Shown piece after piece: positions 23,765 to 31,194 of a DNA stretch of 39,248 nt (its first letter is position 1; every line of letters begins with the position of its first letter). Origin of the DNA: Phycisphaerae bacterium (lineage in GTDB: Bacteria; Planctomycetota; Phycisphaerae; UBA1845); assembly GCA_029260055.1 (NCBI GenBank), contig JAJDDX010000313.1, positions 1 to 39,248 of the forward strand. The letters are read 5' to 3'. Below the pieces are notes generated by a model. It made no database searches, had not been told where the DNA came from, and saw only the letters and a program-made list of their open reading frames with translations. The position numbers and the translations under genes are program-made.

Positions 23765-25147
23765 CTAAGCGGTCACGATCCCGAGCGGCGGCATGGTCTT
23801 CCATCGCCCGCGGGTAAAATCAGGGAAATCCACCGAGCGCCCCCGCCGCTCGACCGAGCGCTCGGTCAAATCGAACGGCGCGCTCCAGGCGGCGGCATCG
23901 TAGACGTCCATGTCGAGCGGCTCGCCCGTGCGGAGGCAGTGAATCAGCCGGTAGTCCTCCAGGAAATCCATCCCGCCGTGCCCGCCGCTGGCCTTCTTGA
24001 CGGCCTCCGACTTCCAAAGCGGGTGCTCATATTCGGCGTACTTGTCGAGCGTCTCCCACGTGTGCGCCTTGCTTCGACCTTCGATGTACACGCGCTCGGG
24101 CCACTTCTCGAAAATGCCTTTGGTGCCCTGCACGATGTGGAGGCGGCTGTAGGGTCGCGGAAGGTTCGTGTCGTGGACGAGGTAGATGGTCTTGCCGCCC
24201 ACGGTCCGGATGATCGCGAGGTTGACGTCTCCGAGGGCGTACTTCTCGTTCCGTCGGGGGTCGTTCGGATCGAGGTGTTCGCTCTGCCAGAGCTGCAGCC
24301 CTCGCGACGGGCCGCTGACCGACACGAGATAGTCAAACCGATCACCGCGATTGACGTTCATGCACTGGGCGACCGGGCCCAGGCCATGCGTAGGATAGAG
24401 GTTGGCGTTGTGGGCGATCGAGTGGTCTCGCCGCCACAGGCCCTCGCCACCGGTGCCGAACTTGATGCCGCGAAGATCGTGAAGGTACCCGCCCTCGCCG
24501 TGCATCACGTCACCGAGCAGACCTTTGCGCACCATGTTGAGGCACATCATCTCGGCACGGTCGTAGCAGCAGTTCTCCATCATGACACAATGCTTGCCCA
24601 TCTTTTCCGCGGTCTCGACGAGCTGCCAGCACCCGTCGAGCGTCGTGGCTGCGGGCACTTCGGTCGCCGCGTGCTTGCCGTTGGTCATAGCCGCCACGCA
24701 CACCGGCACATGCCACCGCCAGGGCGTCGCGGTGAAGACAAGATCGAGGTCTTCTTCGGCACAGAGTCGCTCGAAATCGCGCTCGCCGCGGGTGTAGGCT
24801 GTGGGACGCGCCTGCCCGGCCTTCTGCACGATGTCCTGCGCTCGCTTGGCGTGAGCCTCGTTGATGTCGCAGATCGCCCGAATCTCCACGCCGTCGAGCT
24901 TCACCAGTGTGTTGACATGGTGGGTGCCCATACCACCAACGCCCACGAATCCGATGCGAACACGGTCGAGCGGCGCGGCAAAGAACGGCTGCGCTGGTGC
25001 CGGGCCGAGTTGTCGCCCGGTGGTGGCGCACCCTGCAAGGCCGAGTCCGCCGAGCGCCGCGCCGAGGCCGGCGACCGCACCGGTCTTCAAGAACTCACGT
25101 CGGTCATGGGTGCGCTCCGTGGCATCGGGTTGGCCGGCTTCATGCAT
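23765..25147 (-). CDS. Tat-exported Gfo/Idh/MocA oxidoreductase, GH109-like
   Basis: A 460-aa protein; ATG 25147 follows AAGGGG. The N-terminus has a twin-arginine motif (DRREFLK, Arg16-Arg17), a hydrophobic stretch and a possible lipobox LAGC (Cys40), so it is exported folded with its cofactor and may be lipid-anchored. The Rossmann motif is GVGGMG (69-74). Distinctive segments (PWRWHVPVCVAAM, KHAATEVPAA, MMENCCYDRAEMM, NLYPTHGLGPVAQ) match glycoside hydrolase family 109, NAD-dependent alpha-N-acetylgalactosaminidases that cleave by transient C3 oxidation. Many planctomycete relatives have unknown specificity. No sugar-metabolic partner genes are adjacent, so the substrate is open. Confidence 0.9.
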   Translation of the reverse strand: MHEAGQPDATERTHDRREFLKTGAVAGLGAALGGLGLAGCATTGRQLGPAPAQPFFAAPLDRVRIGFVGVGGMGTHHVNTLVKLDGVEIRAICDINEAHAKRAQDIVQKAGQARPTAYTRGERDFERLCAEEDLDLVFTATPWRWHVPVCVAAMTNGKHAATEVPAATTLDGCWQLVETAEKMGKHCVMMENCCYDRAEMMCLNMVRKGLLGDVMHGEGGYLHDLRGIKFGTGGEGLWRRDHSIAHNANLYPTHGLGPVAQCMNVNRGDRFDYLVSVSGPSRGLQLWQSEHLDPNDPRRNEKYALGDVNLAIIRTVGGKTIYLVHDTNLPRPYSRLHIVQGTKGIFEKWPERVYIEGRSKAHTWETLDKYAEYEHPLWKSEAVKKASGGHGGMDFLEDYRLIHCLRTGEPLDMDVYDAAAWSAPFDLTERSVERRGRSVDFPDFTRGRWKTMPPLGIVTA

Positions 25148-25394
25148 CAATGGACCCCTTCGAAAGAACCGGGTTGAACGTCGAGCCTCGTGGCGGCTGG
25201 GTCACCGGGAAGGGCGGGTTGCAGCCGCATTCCGTCGGTTGGAGAGCCTACCAGCGCGCCGCGGTTTGCGCAAGGGTTGATGTGCGGGGGCTTGGCGCTG
25301 TGCCTACATCGCGCTCCGCGCGAGCGTGTCCGGATTGCAGGTGGACGGGCTCCCGTCCCTTGAACTCTGACTCGGGGGTCACTGACTCGAGATG

Positions 25395-26702
25395 CTAGGA
25401 CGTGGGTTTCTTGGGCTTCGCGGCGGCGGTAGCGGCGGGCTGCTCGGATTCCGATTCCTTCTTGTCCTTGCCCGACTTCCCGTCCCTTTCGTCGGTCGGC
25501 TCTTCGGCGCCTTCTTTCTTCTCGCCTTCCGCGTCTCCTGCGCCTTCTTCGCCTTCCGCCTCGGTCTCTGCGTCGTCTTCGTCGCGTGTCGAGCCGGCCA
25601 CGGAAGGCGAGCGGGCCAGCAGGCACCATTTCGACAACTCGCTGACGAGAGGTTTGATTTGCTCGATCGGTGATTCCGCCCTCGCAGCCTTCTCGATCTT
25701 GGCTGCAGTGTCGGCGATCGGGTCGAAGCCGTAGCCACCCGCGTCGCTCTTGAGCATCCGCGCGGCGATGGCGACTTGACTGAGGTCGGCACTGGCGGCC
25801 GCCTCCTCCACGGAGCGGAGCTTCTCGGGCAACTCCTTCACGAACTCGTCAATTAGCCCAACCATCGACGCCTCGTTTGCCAGCGAACTGATCAGCGGTT
25901 CTTCGTGGATCGTCTCGAACAGTTTGGCAAGGTCGTCACGTCGGTAGGGTTTCGCGATGTGCGCATCGCAGCCGGCATCGATGCACTTCTGCCGATCGCT
26001 GTCCTCGTCCAGAGCGGTAGCCGCCACAATCTTGCCGGAGTATCCCTGGGCGCGCAGCGCACTGGTCGCCTCGAACCCGTCCATGACGGGCATTTCCATA
26101 TCCATGAGGATTACGTCGTAGACGTTCTCGCTCGCCTTTTCGACGGCCACCCTGCCATCCGGCGCATGATCCACGGTGGCGTTGAGGCTATCGAGATAGA
26201 CCTTCGCCAGGCGTACGAGCGAGACATCGTCCTCAGCCAAGAGGACGCGCACTTTGACCGCTTCCGGGCAGTAGAGACTCGGGTCGATCCCCTGATCGAA
26301 CCGCACACAAACCTCGTGCGCCGTCCCCTGCATGAGACGGCAGCCCACGACCGTCCCGACTACGTTGTTCCAGGTTTCCTGCTGCGTCACCAACTGGATG
26401 ACACACCGCGAACCGTTGTGGACGAATCCGCCATGCACAAAGGCTATGCCGCCGGCGCTGAGGTTGCGCGTGGGCGCGAGGTAGGCGACGGGGCCGGGGT
26501 CGCCGGGCTGCTGCAAATGGACGACACATCCCTTAAGGCGGTAACCGTAGCGTTCAGCTCGACGCCGGTCGCGGGCCCGGGGCGCTACATTTTCCGTCGA
26601 GTCGACCGAGTCGAGCATCTTCTGGATCGTCGCCTGGTCCAGGCGCAGTGAACGCATGAGTTGCTGCTTCGACGCGGGGTGCGAAGATGGTAACTGTGGC
26701 AT
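25395..26702 (-). CDS. PilZ-receiver protein with degenerate HPt-like domain
   Basis: A 435-aa protein if begun at ATG 26702 (MPQLPSS); no strong ribosome-binding site marks it. Residues about 43-135 form a PilZ domain with the RxxxR-type stretch (RDRRRAERYGYR) and NLSAGG, the two c-di-GMP-binding signatures. Residues about 150-265 are a full receiver domain: acidic pair Glu158-Asp159/Asp160 region, phospho-acceptor Asp201 (MDMEMP), Thr229, Lys251. A four-helix segment (about 280-362) looks like HPt, but where 'HxLKGxAG' is expected it reads RMLKSDAGGYG, with Arg315 at the histidine position. The tail (370-435) is acidic and lysine-rich. It lies downstream of the hybrid kinase on the same strand and is its plausible partner, joining a phosphorelay to c-di-GMP. 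Confidence 0.85.
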   Translation of the reverse strand: MPQLPSSHPASKQQLMRSLRLDQATIQKMLDSVDSTENVAPRARDRRRAERYGYRLKGCVVHLQQPGDPGPVAYLAPTRNLSAGGIAFVHGGFVHNGSRCVIQLVTQQETWNNVVGTVVGCRLMQGTAHEVCVRFDQGIDPSLYCPEAVKVRVLLAEDDVSLVRLAKVYLDSLNATVDHAPDGRVAVEKASENVYDVILMDMEMPVMDGFEATSALRAQGYSGKIVAATALDEDSDRQKCIDAGCDAHIAKPYRRDDLAKLFETIHEEPLISSLANEASMVGLIDEFVKELPEKLRSVEEAAASADLSQVAIAARMLKSDAGGYGFDPIADTAAKIEKAARAESPIEQIKPLVSELSKWCLLARSPSVAGSTRDEDDAETEAEGEEGAGDAEGEKKEGAEEPTDERDGKSGKDKKESESEQPAATAAAKPKKPTS

Positions 26703-26987
26703 ATCGAACTCAACCAAGCTGCAGGCGCCCTGGCGTGCCCCATGCCGTTTCACGGACCTTGTCAGGTCGTCGAGACGGAGGACGTGTAGCGTACGGTTCA
26801 CGGGCCGTCGCGCTCCGATCGCGCTGCGTCCGTAGTGTTTGTAGTATCGGCGCTCGCGGTTTCCCGTTACAGTTTGTATCCGGATGCGGGTGATGATCTG
26901 CGGCGGCGTCCGATCCTCGACATACGTCACCGGAAACGACGTGATTATCGGCTCAAGACTACCGCACGCCCGGCTTCCGGGCGACGG

Positions 26988-29411
26988 TCACGAATCTGCC
27001 GGATCGCTGCGGGGGACGTCCAGCGCCGGGATCGCATCGATCGTCTCACGAAGCGCGTCTAGCTCGGGTGAAGTCCGCGTGACGGTGCCATTCCGAGTCA
27101 TAGCCAGCAACGCCGCCGCCTGGCGGGAAAGCGGCATGAAGCCGTGTATTCCCGCAGCCCCGACCAGTTTGTGGAGTTCGTCTTCAGCCCTGCTGAGCAT
27201 GCCGTCCTCTATCGCAGCGCGGATGTCTCGGAAGCGTTCGTCCAGAGAATGGGCAAACCCGGCCACGGCGGCCATGAGTCGCTCACCGTTGAGGCTCACC
27301 GATCTCGCGGGCAGTGCTCGCCCGTCACCTCGTCGAGGATCCTCGGTTTGGAGATAGGCGCCGACTCTGTCGAGCAGCGACGCCAAGGAAATCGGCTTGG
27401 ACCAGAGATCATCGAAGCCCGCGTCCAGAAGCGTCCGTCTGTCACTCGGTTCCGTCGACGCCGTCAGCGCGATCATGGGCGCCCGACACCCGCGGCGACG
27501 AAGTTCGCACGCCGCCTCTCGCCCGTCCATGATCGGCATACGGATATCGAGCAAGATCAGGTCGAACTCCTGTCGCGACGCAGCCTGCACCGCAGCCCGG
27601 CCGTCCGCCACGGAAGTCACTCGAGCGCCGGTATCGAGCAGCGCATCGGACACCATGCGGCGCGTATCCAAGAAGTCCTCGGCAAGCAGTATGTGCCCGG
27701 AAAGCCTGTGCGCGGTCCCGCGGAACGCGTGGTCCGCAGTCGCGAAGACCGGAAGCACCATGTCCTTGGGCTCCAGGAACGCCGCGTCGGCCGCGTCGAG
27801 CGGAAGTCGCAGCGCGAAAGCACTACCCTCTCCCGCCCGGCTCTCCACGGATAGTGAACCTCCGAGCTGTTCGGCAATCGACTTGGCCACCGGCAGCCCG
27901 AGCCCCGTGCCGCCGGGAACCGCGCCGAGCGTCGTCTCCAGTTGGCTGAATGTATCGAAGACCTCATCCAACGCGTCGGCCGGAATGCCCACGCCGGTGT
28001 CTTCCACGATGATGACCAACTGCGGCGATGCATCCTCCCGGTCCGCTCGGATCCGCACGCACACACGCCCCGCTTCGGTGAACTTCAGTGCGTTGTTGAC
28101 CAGGTTGATGATAGCCTGCTTCAGTCGGGTCGGGTCGGTTACAAGGCGCACCGGGATCGGGTTCTCGTACCGGATAGTGAACTCGACGTTCGAATTTCGG
28201 TGTTGCGGGCGCACCGCAGCCTCGACGTCAGCCATGATCTCGGCAAACACGCAGGCGACCGGATGGACGCCGAAACGACCGGCCTCGACCCTCGCTACGT
28301 CCAGCAGATCGTTCAGAAGCGTCAAGAGGAGTCGGCCGTTGCGCAGAATGATGTCGCGCTGCGCCTCTTCATCCGTCGACAGAGCCCGTCCGCCGGCGCG
28401 CAGTTCAGCCGCCCCGAGTATCGCCGCCAACGGAGTGCGGAGTTCGTGGCTCATGTTCGCGAGGAACACGCTCTTCGCCCTGCTTGCGGCTTCGGCCGCC
28501 TCCTTGGCCCGCTTAATGTCCGCCTCGGCCTTGACACGTTCGGTCACATCGCGTGCGACGCCGATGATGCCGGCCACGTTGCCATCCTCGAAGAAGGGCC
28601 GCTCGTTGACCTCCAACATGATGGGGCGTCCGTCGCGATGGCGCACCTCGACGAGGTAAGTCGGCCCCTCCTTGCCGGTCCGAATCGTCTCCTCGGTGAC
28701 ATCCACGACCGCTTCGTTCACAGGGTTGTCGGTGAGGTAGGCCGTGTAGTGCTTTTCCCATTCCTCGCGCGTGTATCCGGTGACCTGCTCGATGGACGGC
28801 GAGAGGTAGTCGAACACGCCTTCGACATTGTGCCGGTAGACGAAGTCGCGCGTGTGGTCGAGCAGCGTCTGAAGCTCCTGGCCCAGCGCCGAGAGCTGCC
28901 CTGACGACACCCGAAGCTGTTCAGCCGTGTTTCGTTGCTCCGTCAAGTCCAGCACTTGTACAGTGAATGCGGATGAATCATCGTGAGGATCGTGCCCGCG
29001 CCTGATCGACACGGCCGCGTGCAAGACGGCGCCGTCAGCCCGGATCAGGCGCGTATCGAGGTCGCCGGTATCGATTTCGCCAGAGGCCACGCGCTCGAAC
29101 TCTCGCTCGTCTCGCGCCCGGACGTCCGGATTCGTCAGTCCGCCCCAGGCCCGGCCTTGGAGGGTCTCCCGGGAATAGCCGAGCATGCCACACAGTCGGT
29201 CGTTTGCCTCGACGACGGCCCCTGCGCGCGACAGTAACCCGACGCCGACAAGCCCCCCTTCGAGACCGGCCCAATGTCCGACGGTCGCCCTGCTCCGCGA
29301 GTTGGCGTGGCCTCGAGACGACTCGATCTCACGCTCGAGATCGAGTACTCTCGCGCGCAGACGCGATAGCTGGTCGGGGTCGGAGCCGGAGTTGTTATGC
29401 GGATCGGTCAC
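26988..29411 (-). CDS. Cytoplasmic hybrid PAS histidine kinase with receiver and HPt
   Basis: An 807-aa protein with GTG start at 29411 and only a weak ribosome-binding site. An N-terminal coiled coil (12-32) is followed by two PAS domains (about 45-165 and 175-295). HisKA has His322 in MSHELRTPL and HATPase has NLVNNALKF (436-444), DTGVGIP (471-477) and GGTGLGLP (500-507). A receiver carries Asp622 (LLDIRMP) and Lys672. An HPt domain carries His747 in ELHKLVGAAGIHG. All phosphorelay residues are present, giving H-D-H transfer within one chain. No membrane segments are seen, so the signal is cytoplasmic. Nearest on the same strand, 285 bp downstream, is the PilZ-receiver protein, whose Asp201 could receive the final phosphate. 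The signal is unknown. Confidence 0.93.
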   Translation of the reverse strand: MTDPHNNSGSDPDQLSRLRARVLDLEREIESSRGHANSRSRATVGHWAGLEGGLVGVGLLSRAGAVVEANDRLCGMLGYSRETLQGRAWGGLTNPDVRARDEREFERVASGEIDTGDLDTRLIRADGAVLHAAVSIRRGHDPHDDSSAFTVQVLDLTEQRNTAEQLRVSSGQLSALGQELQTLLDHTRDFVYRHNVEGVFDYLSPSIEQVTGYTREEWEKHYTAYLTDNPVNEAVVDVTEETIRTGKEGPTYLVEVRHRDGRPIMLEVNERPFFEDGNVAGIIGVARDVTERVKAEADIKRAKEAAEAASRAKSVFLANMSHELRTPLAAILGAAELRAGGRALSTDEEAQRDIILRNGRLLLTLLNDLLDVARVEAGRFGVHPVACVFAEIMADVEAAVRPQHRNSNVEFTIRYENPIPVRLVTDPTRLKQAIINLVNNALKFTEAGRVCVRIRADREDASPQLVIIVEDTGVGIPADALDEVFDTFSQLETTLGAVPGGTGLGLPVAKSIAEQLGGSLSVESRAGEGSAFALRLPLDAADAAFLEPKDMVLPVFATADHAFRGTAHRLSGHILLAEDFLDTRRMVSDALLDTGARVTSVADGRAAVQAASRQEFDLILLDIRMPIMDGREAACELRRRGCRAPMIALTASTEPSDRRTLLDAGFDDLWSKPISLASLLDRVGAYLQTEDPRRGDGRALPARSVSLNGERLMAAVAGFAHSLDERFRDIRAAIEDGMLSRAEDELHKLVGAAGIHGFMPLSRQAAALLAMTRNGTVTRTSPELDALRETIDAIPALDVPRSDPADS

Positions 29412-29584
29412 GACTTGGTTCCAAGGGCCAGCCCGATTCCATGGGGCAGCCTACGTCGGCCGTCGAGAAAACTCAATCATCAGAGGCCGCTCACGTTCGG
29501 TGCCGCTGGGGTGCGTCGCCTCGAACCACGGGTCGCCAAGCTTACCTTCGGCATGCAACCGAGTGCGACATTGGTAGTGCTCCC

Positions 29585-29612
29585 TTTCCAGCCGGCGAAC
29601 GGAGGATATAAT
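29585..29612 (+). promoter_or_regulatory. Candidate sigma-70 promoter of tRNA-Arg
   Basis: A perfect TATAAT (29607-29612) lies 16 nt after TTTCCA (29585-29590). The predicted start near 29619 gives a short leader of about 48 nt before the tRNA. Confidence 0.5.
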
Positions 29613-29666
29613 CCATGTGCGTGTGTCCCGGATCCGGAACACGCGCAGCACGCCCTGGTCCATGTG

Positions 29667-29740
29667 GCGCCGGTAGCTCAGGTGGATAGAGCATCGGATT
29701 TCTAATCCGAATGTCGCAGGTTCGAGTCCTGCCCGGCGCG
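29667..29740 (+). tRNA. trnR: tRNA-Arg, anticodon UCU
   Basis: Folds as a standard 74-nt tRNA: acceptor GCGCCGG pairs with CCGGCGC, discriminator G, D-loop with AGGTGG, anticodon stem TCGGA/TCCGA with loop TTTCTAA (anticodon TCT), and T-arm GCAGG-TTCGAGT-CCTGC. CCA is not encoded. It reads AGA codons. A truncated integrase lies just downstream, as in elements that insert into tRNA 3' ends. Confidence 0.96.
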
Positions 29741-29786
29741 GTCGAAAACGCGGTTTTTGAGGCCCGAACACCCCGATTTCGCTCGC

Positions 29787-29803
29787 GCGCGCAAGAAGCG
29801 CGC
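29787..29803 (+). terminator. GC hairpin downstream of tRNA-Arg
   Basis: GCGCGC-AAGAA-GCGCGC forms a compact 6-bp stem 46 nt after the tRNA. It lacks a T-run, so it may be a processing or Rho-assisted end, or part of the integration junction. Confidence 0.3.
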
Positions 29804-29827
29804 AAAGAACGGTCCAGACTAGGCTGG

Positions 29828-30247
29828 TCAGCCAGCGACATTCTTCAGTTTCCTCACACCTTCCCGCAGGTCGCTGGTGTCCACGCGGTTGTAGTACTTC
29901 ACGGTCGTCTCGATGTTCTCGTGGCCAACCGGACGTTGCACGGTCGATACGGGGACACCCGCGCGCACCAACCGCGTGCAGCACGTTCGCCGCAAACCGT
30001 GAATCGTCACGTGGGGTATCTCGGCCTTCTTCGCTGTGCGACGCCATGTCCGGTCGATGTTGTACCCCGACGATATGGGCGGTAACCCTTCGCGGTAGCC
30101 GTTGCCGTCGAGTATCGACTTGACGGTCAGCCAGGACGGAACCTCGTAACTGATGTCGACACCGTCACCGTTCTCGCGCCGGGTCAGGCCCGTTCGACGC
30201 TCGATTCCGTGGTGCGAACTCGCCGCAGCCAAGCCATTTCCAGGCAC
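29828..30247 (-). pseudogene. Truncated tyrosine recombinase/integrase, C-terminal fragment
   Basis: The 139-codon fragment keeps only the C-terminal part of a tyrosine recombinase. HGLRRTCCTRL gives the box II His and Arg, VGHENIETT the third His, and VKYYNRV the catalytic Tyr. The N-terminal SAM-like domain and box I (usually TGLRxGE with the first catalytic Arg) are missing, apart from a short TGLTRREN remnant. The frame is closed upstream by a stop near 30296, and a GTG is the only possible start. It reads toward the tRNA-Arg 3' end, the usual layout for an element integrated at a tRNA. The product would be inactive. I read it as an integration scar. Confidence 0.75.
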
Positions 30248-30344
30248 GGTGGCGCTACGCCACGCACGGGTTTCCCGGTTGAATCCGCGAGGCCGTTACT
30301 GGTACCCTACGTGGACTGGATTCGCCGCTTCCAGGAGGTACGCC

Positions 30345-31193
30345 ATGATTCGTCCACCTCGCCTTCTCGCGACTGTCGTCTCGATCCTGGCAGCCACGAG
30401 CGGTGAGTCATTGACAACCCAAGACGGCGGAGCAATCAGGCCGGACGCATCCCGACCGAACAACCTTCCCGGTGCCGCTGCTGCCGTAGCTAGGCCCTCG
30501 GACCGATCGGATGCCATCGGTCCTCAGCCGTCCATTGTCGTACCTCCGCACAGCGTCACGACCACGACGCCGAATCGCGGCACGACAACCATTGCGAAGA
30601 GCATCATCGGGCCCACGAGCCACGTTGGTGCGCAGGTTCTCCGTAACGCCAACGGCATGCTGGTCGGCGACCCGAGCGGCCTCGACTGCGGCAACTCGGT
30701 CATAACGCAAAGCGTGGAAAGCACGACGATGACGTATGGGATGGGTGTACGCTGCGGTGGCCACAACTGGACCGCACAGAACGACTTCGGCGACGTCGTC
30801 GGACCTGCGACGGGCAGTGCCCCGGACGGCACCCGCAGCTTCAAGGATATCTCGGCGGTCGTCAGAGGCTTTCAGAGCACGCAGTCGGAGCCGAAGGTCT
30901 GGCTGGATCTTCAAGGCGGGACAGCGACGCCTGAGATCCCGGATTTCAGCGACATCAACTTCGCGGACATCAATTGGACGGTTGCGGGTTTCCAAGGCGG
31001 CAGTTACCCGTTCCCGGCACCGTGCGATTGTCCGGGGCAAATGTGTCCACAGCGGTGCAATGGATCCGAGCGACATCAATCGGCTCATCGACCTTCTGAA
31101 CGGTGCGAATACCACCCGGCCCTGGCTGGGCGTGTCGTTGCCAAACCGGTCGCGAACGCGGAGTACCCGGTGTGCCTGACAGAGAGGTGTTAG
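30345..31193 (+). CDS. Secreted protein of unknown function, probable C-terminal frameshift
   Basis: A 282-aa frame starts at ATG 30345 with AGGAGG seven bases upstream, so the start is firm. The N-terminus has a modest hydrophobic signal-like segment (LLATVVSILAATS). The middle is Gly/Thr-rich and beta-like (GVRCGGHNWTAQNDFGDV). DFSDINFADINWTVAGFQGGSYPF is a C-terminal motif pattern frequent in planctomycete exported proteins. After CDCPGQ the reading frame becomes a low-quality stretch. A different plus-strand frame (31062-31179) instead reads MDPSDINRLIDLLNG, which looks like a dockerin-type EF-hand continuation. A one-base indel near 31045-31060 would restore it. No enzymatic domain is recognised. 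It is followed after 1 nt by the Cys-rich gene. Confidence 0.7.
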   Translation: MIRPPRLLATVVSILAATSGESLTTQDGGAIRPDASRPNNLPGAAAAVARPSDRSDAIGPQPSIVVPPHSVTTTTPNRGTTTIAKSIIGPTSHVGAQVLRNANGMLVGDPSGLDCGNSVITQSVESTTMTYGMGVRCGGHNWTAQNDFGDVVGPATGSAPDGTRSFKDISAVVRGFQSTQSEPKVWLDLQGGTATPEIPDFSDINFADINWTVAGFQGGSYPFPAPCDCPGQMCPQRCNGSERHQSAHRPSERCEYHPALAGRVVAKPVANAEYPVCLTERC

Positions 31194-31194
31194 C

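Noticed and set aside
23939-25177. 412-codon plus-strand ORF opposite the GH109-like gene
   Set aside because: Antisense shadow of a clear Gfo/Idh/MocA gene; no recognisable domain.
30153-30344. 64-codon N-terminal extension of the secreted protein
   Set aside because: It overlaps the integrase fragment, and ATG 30345 has an AGGAGG site and a signal-like segment.
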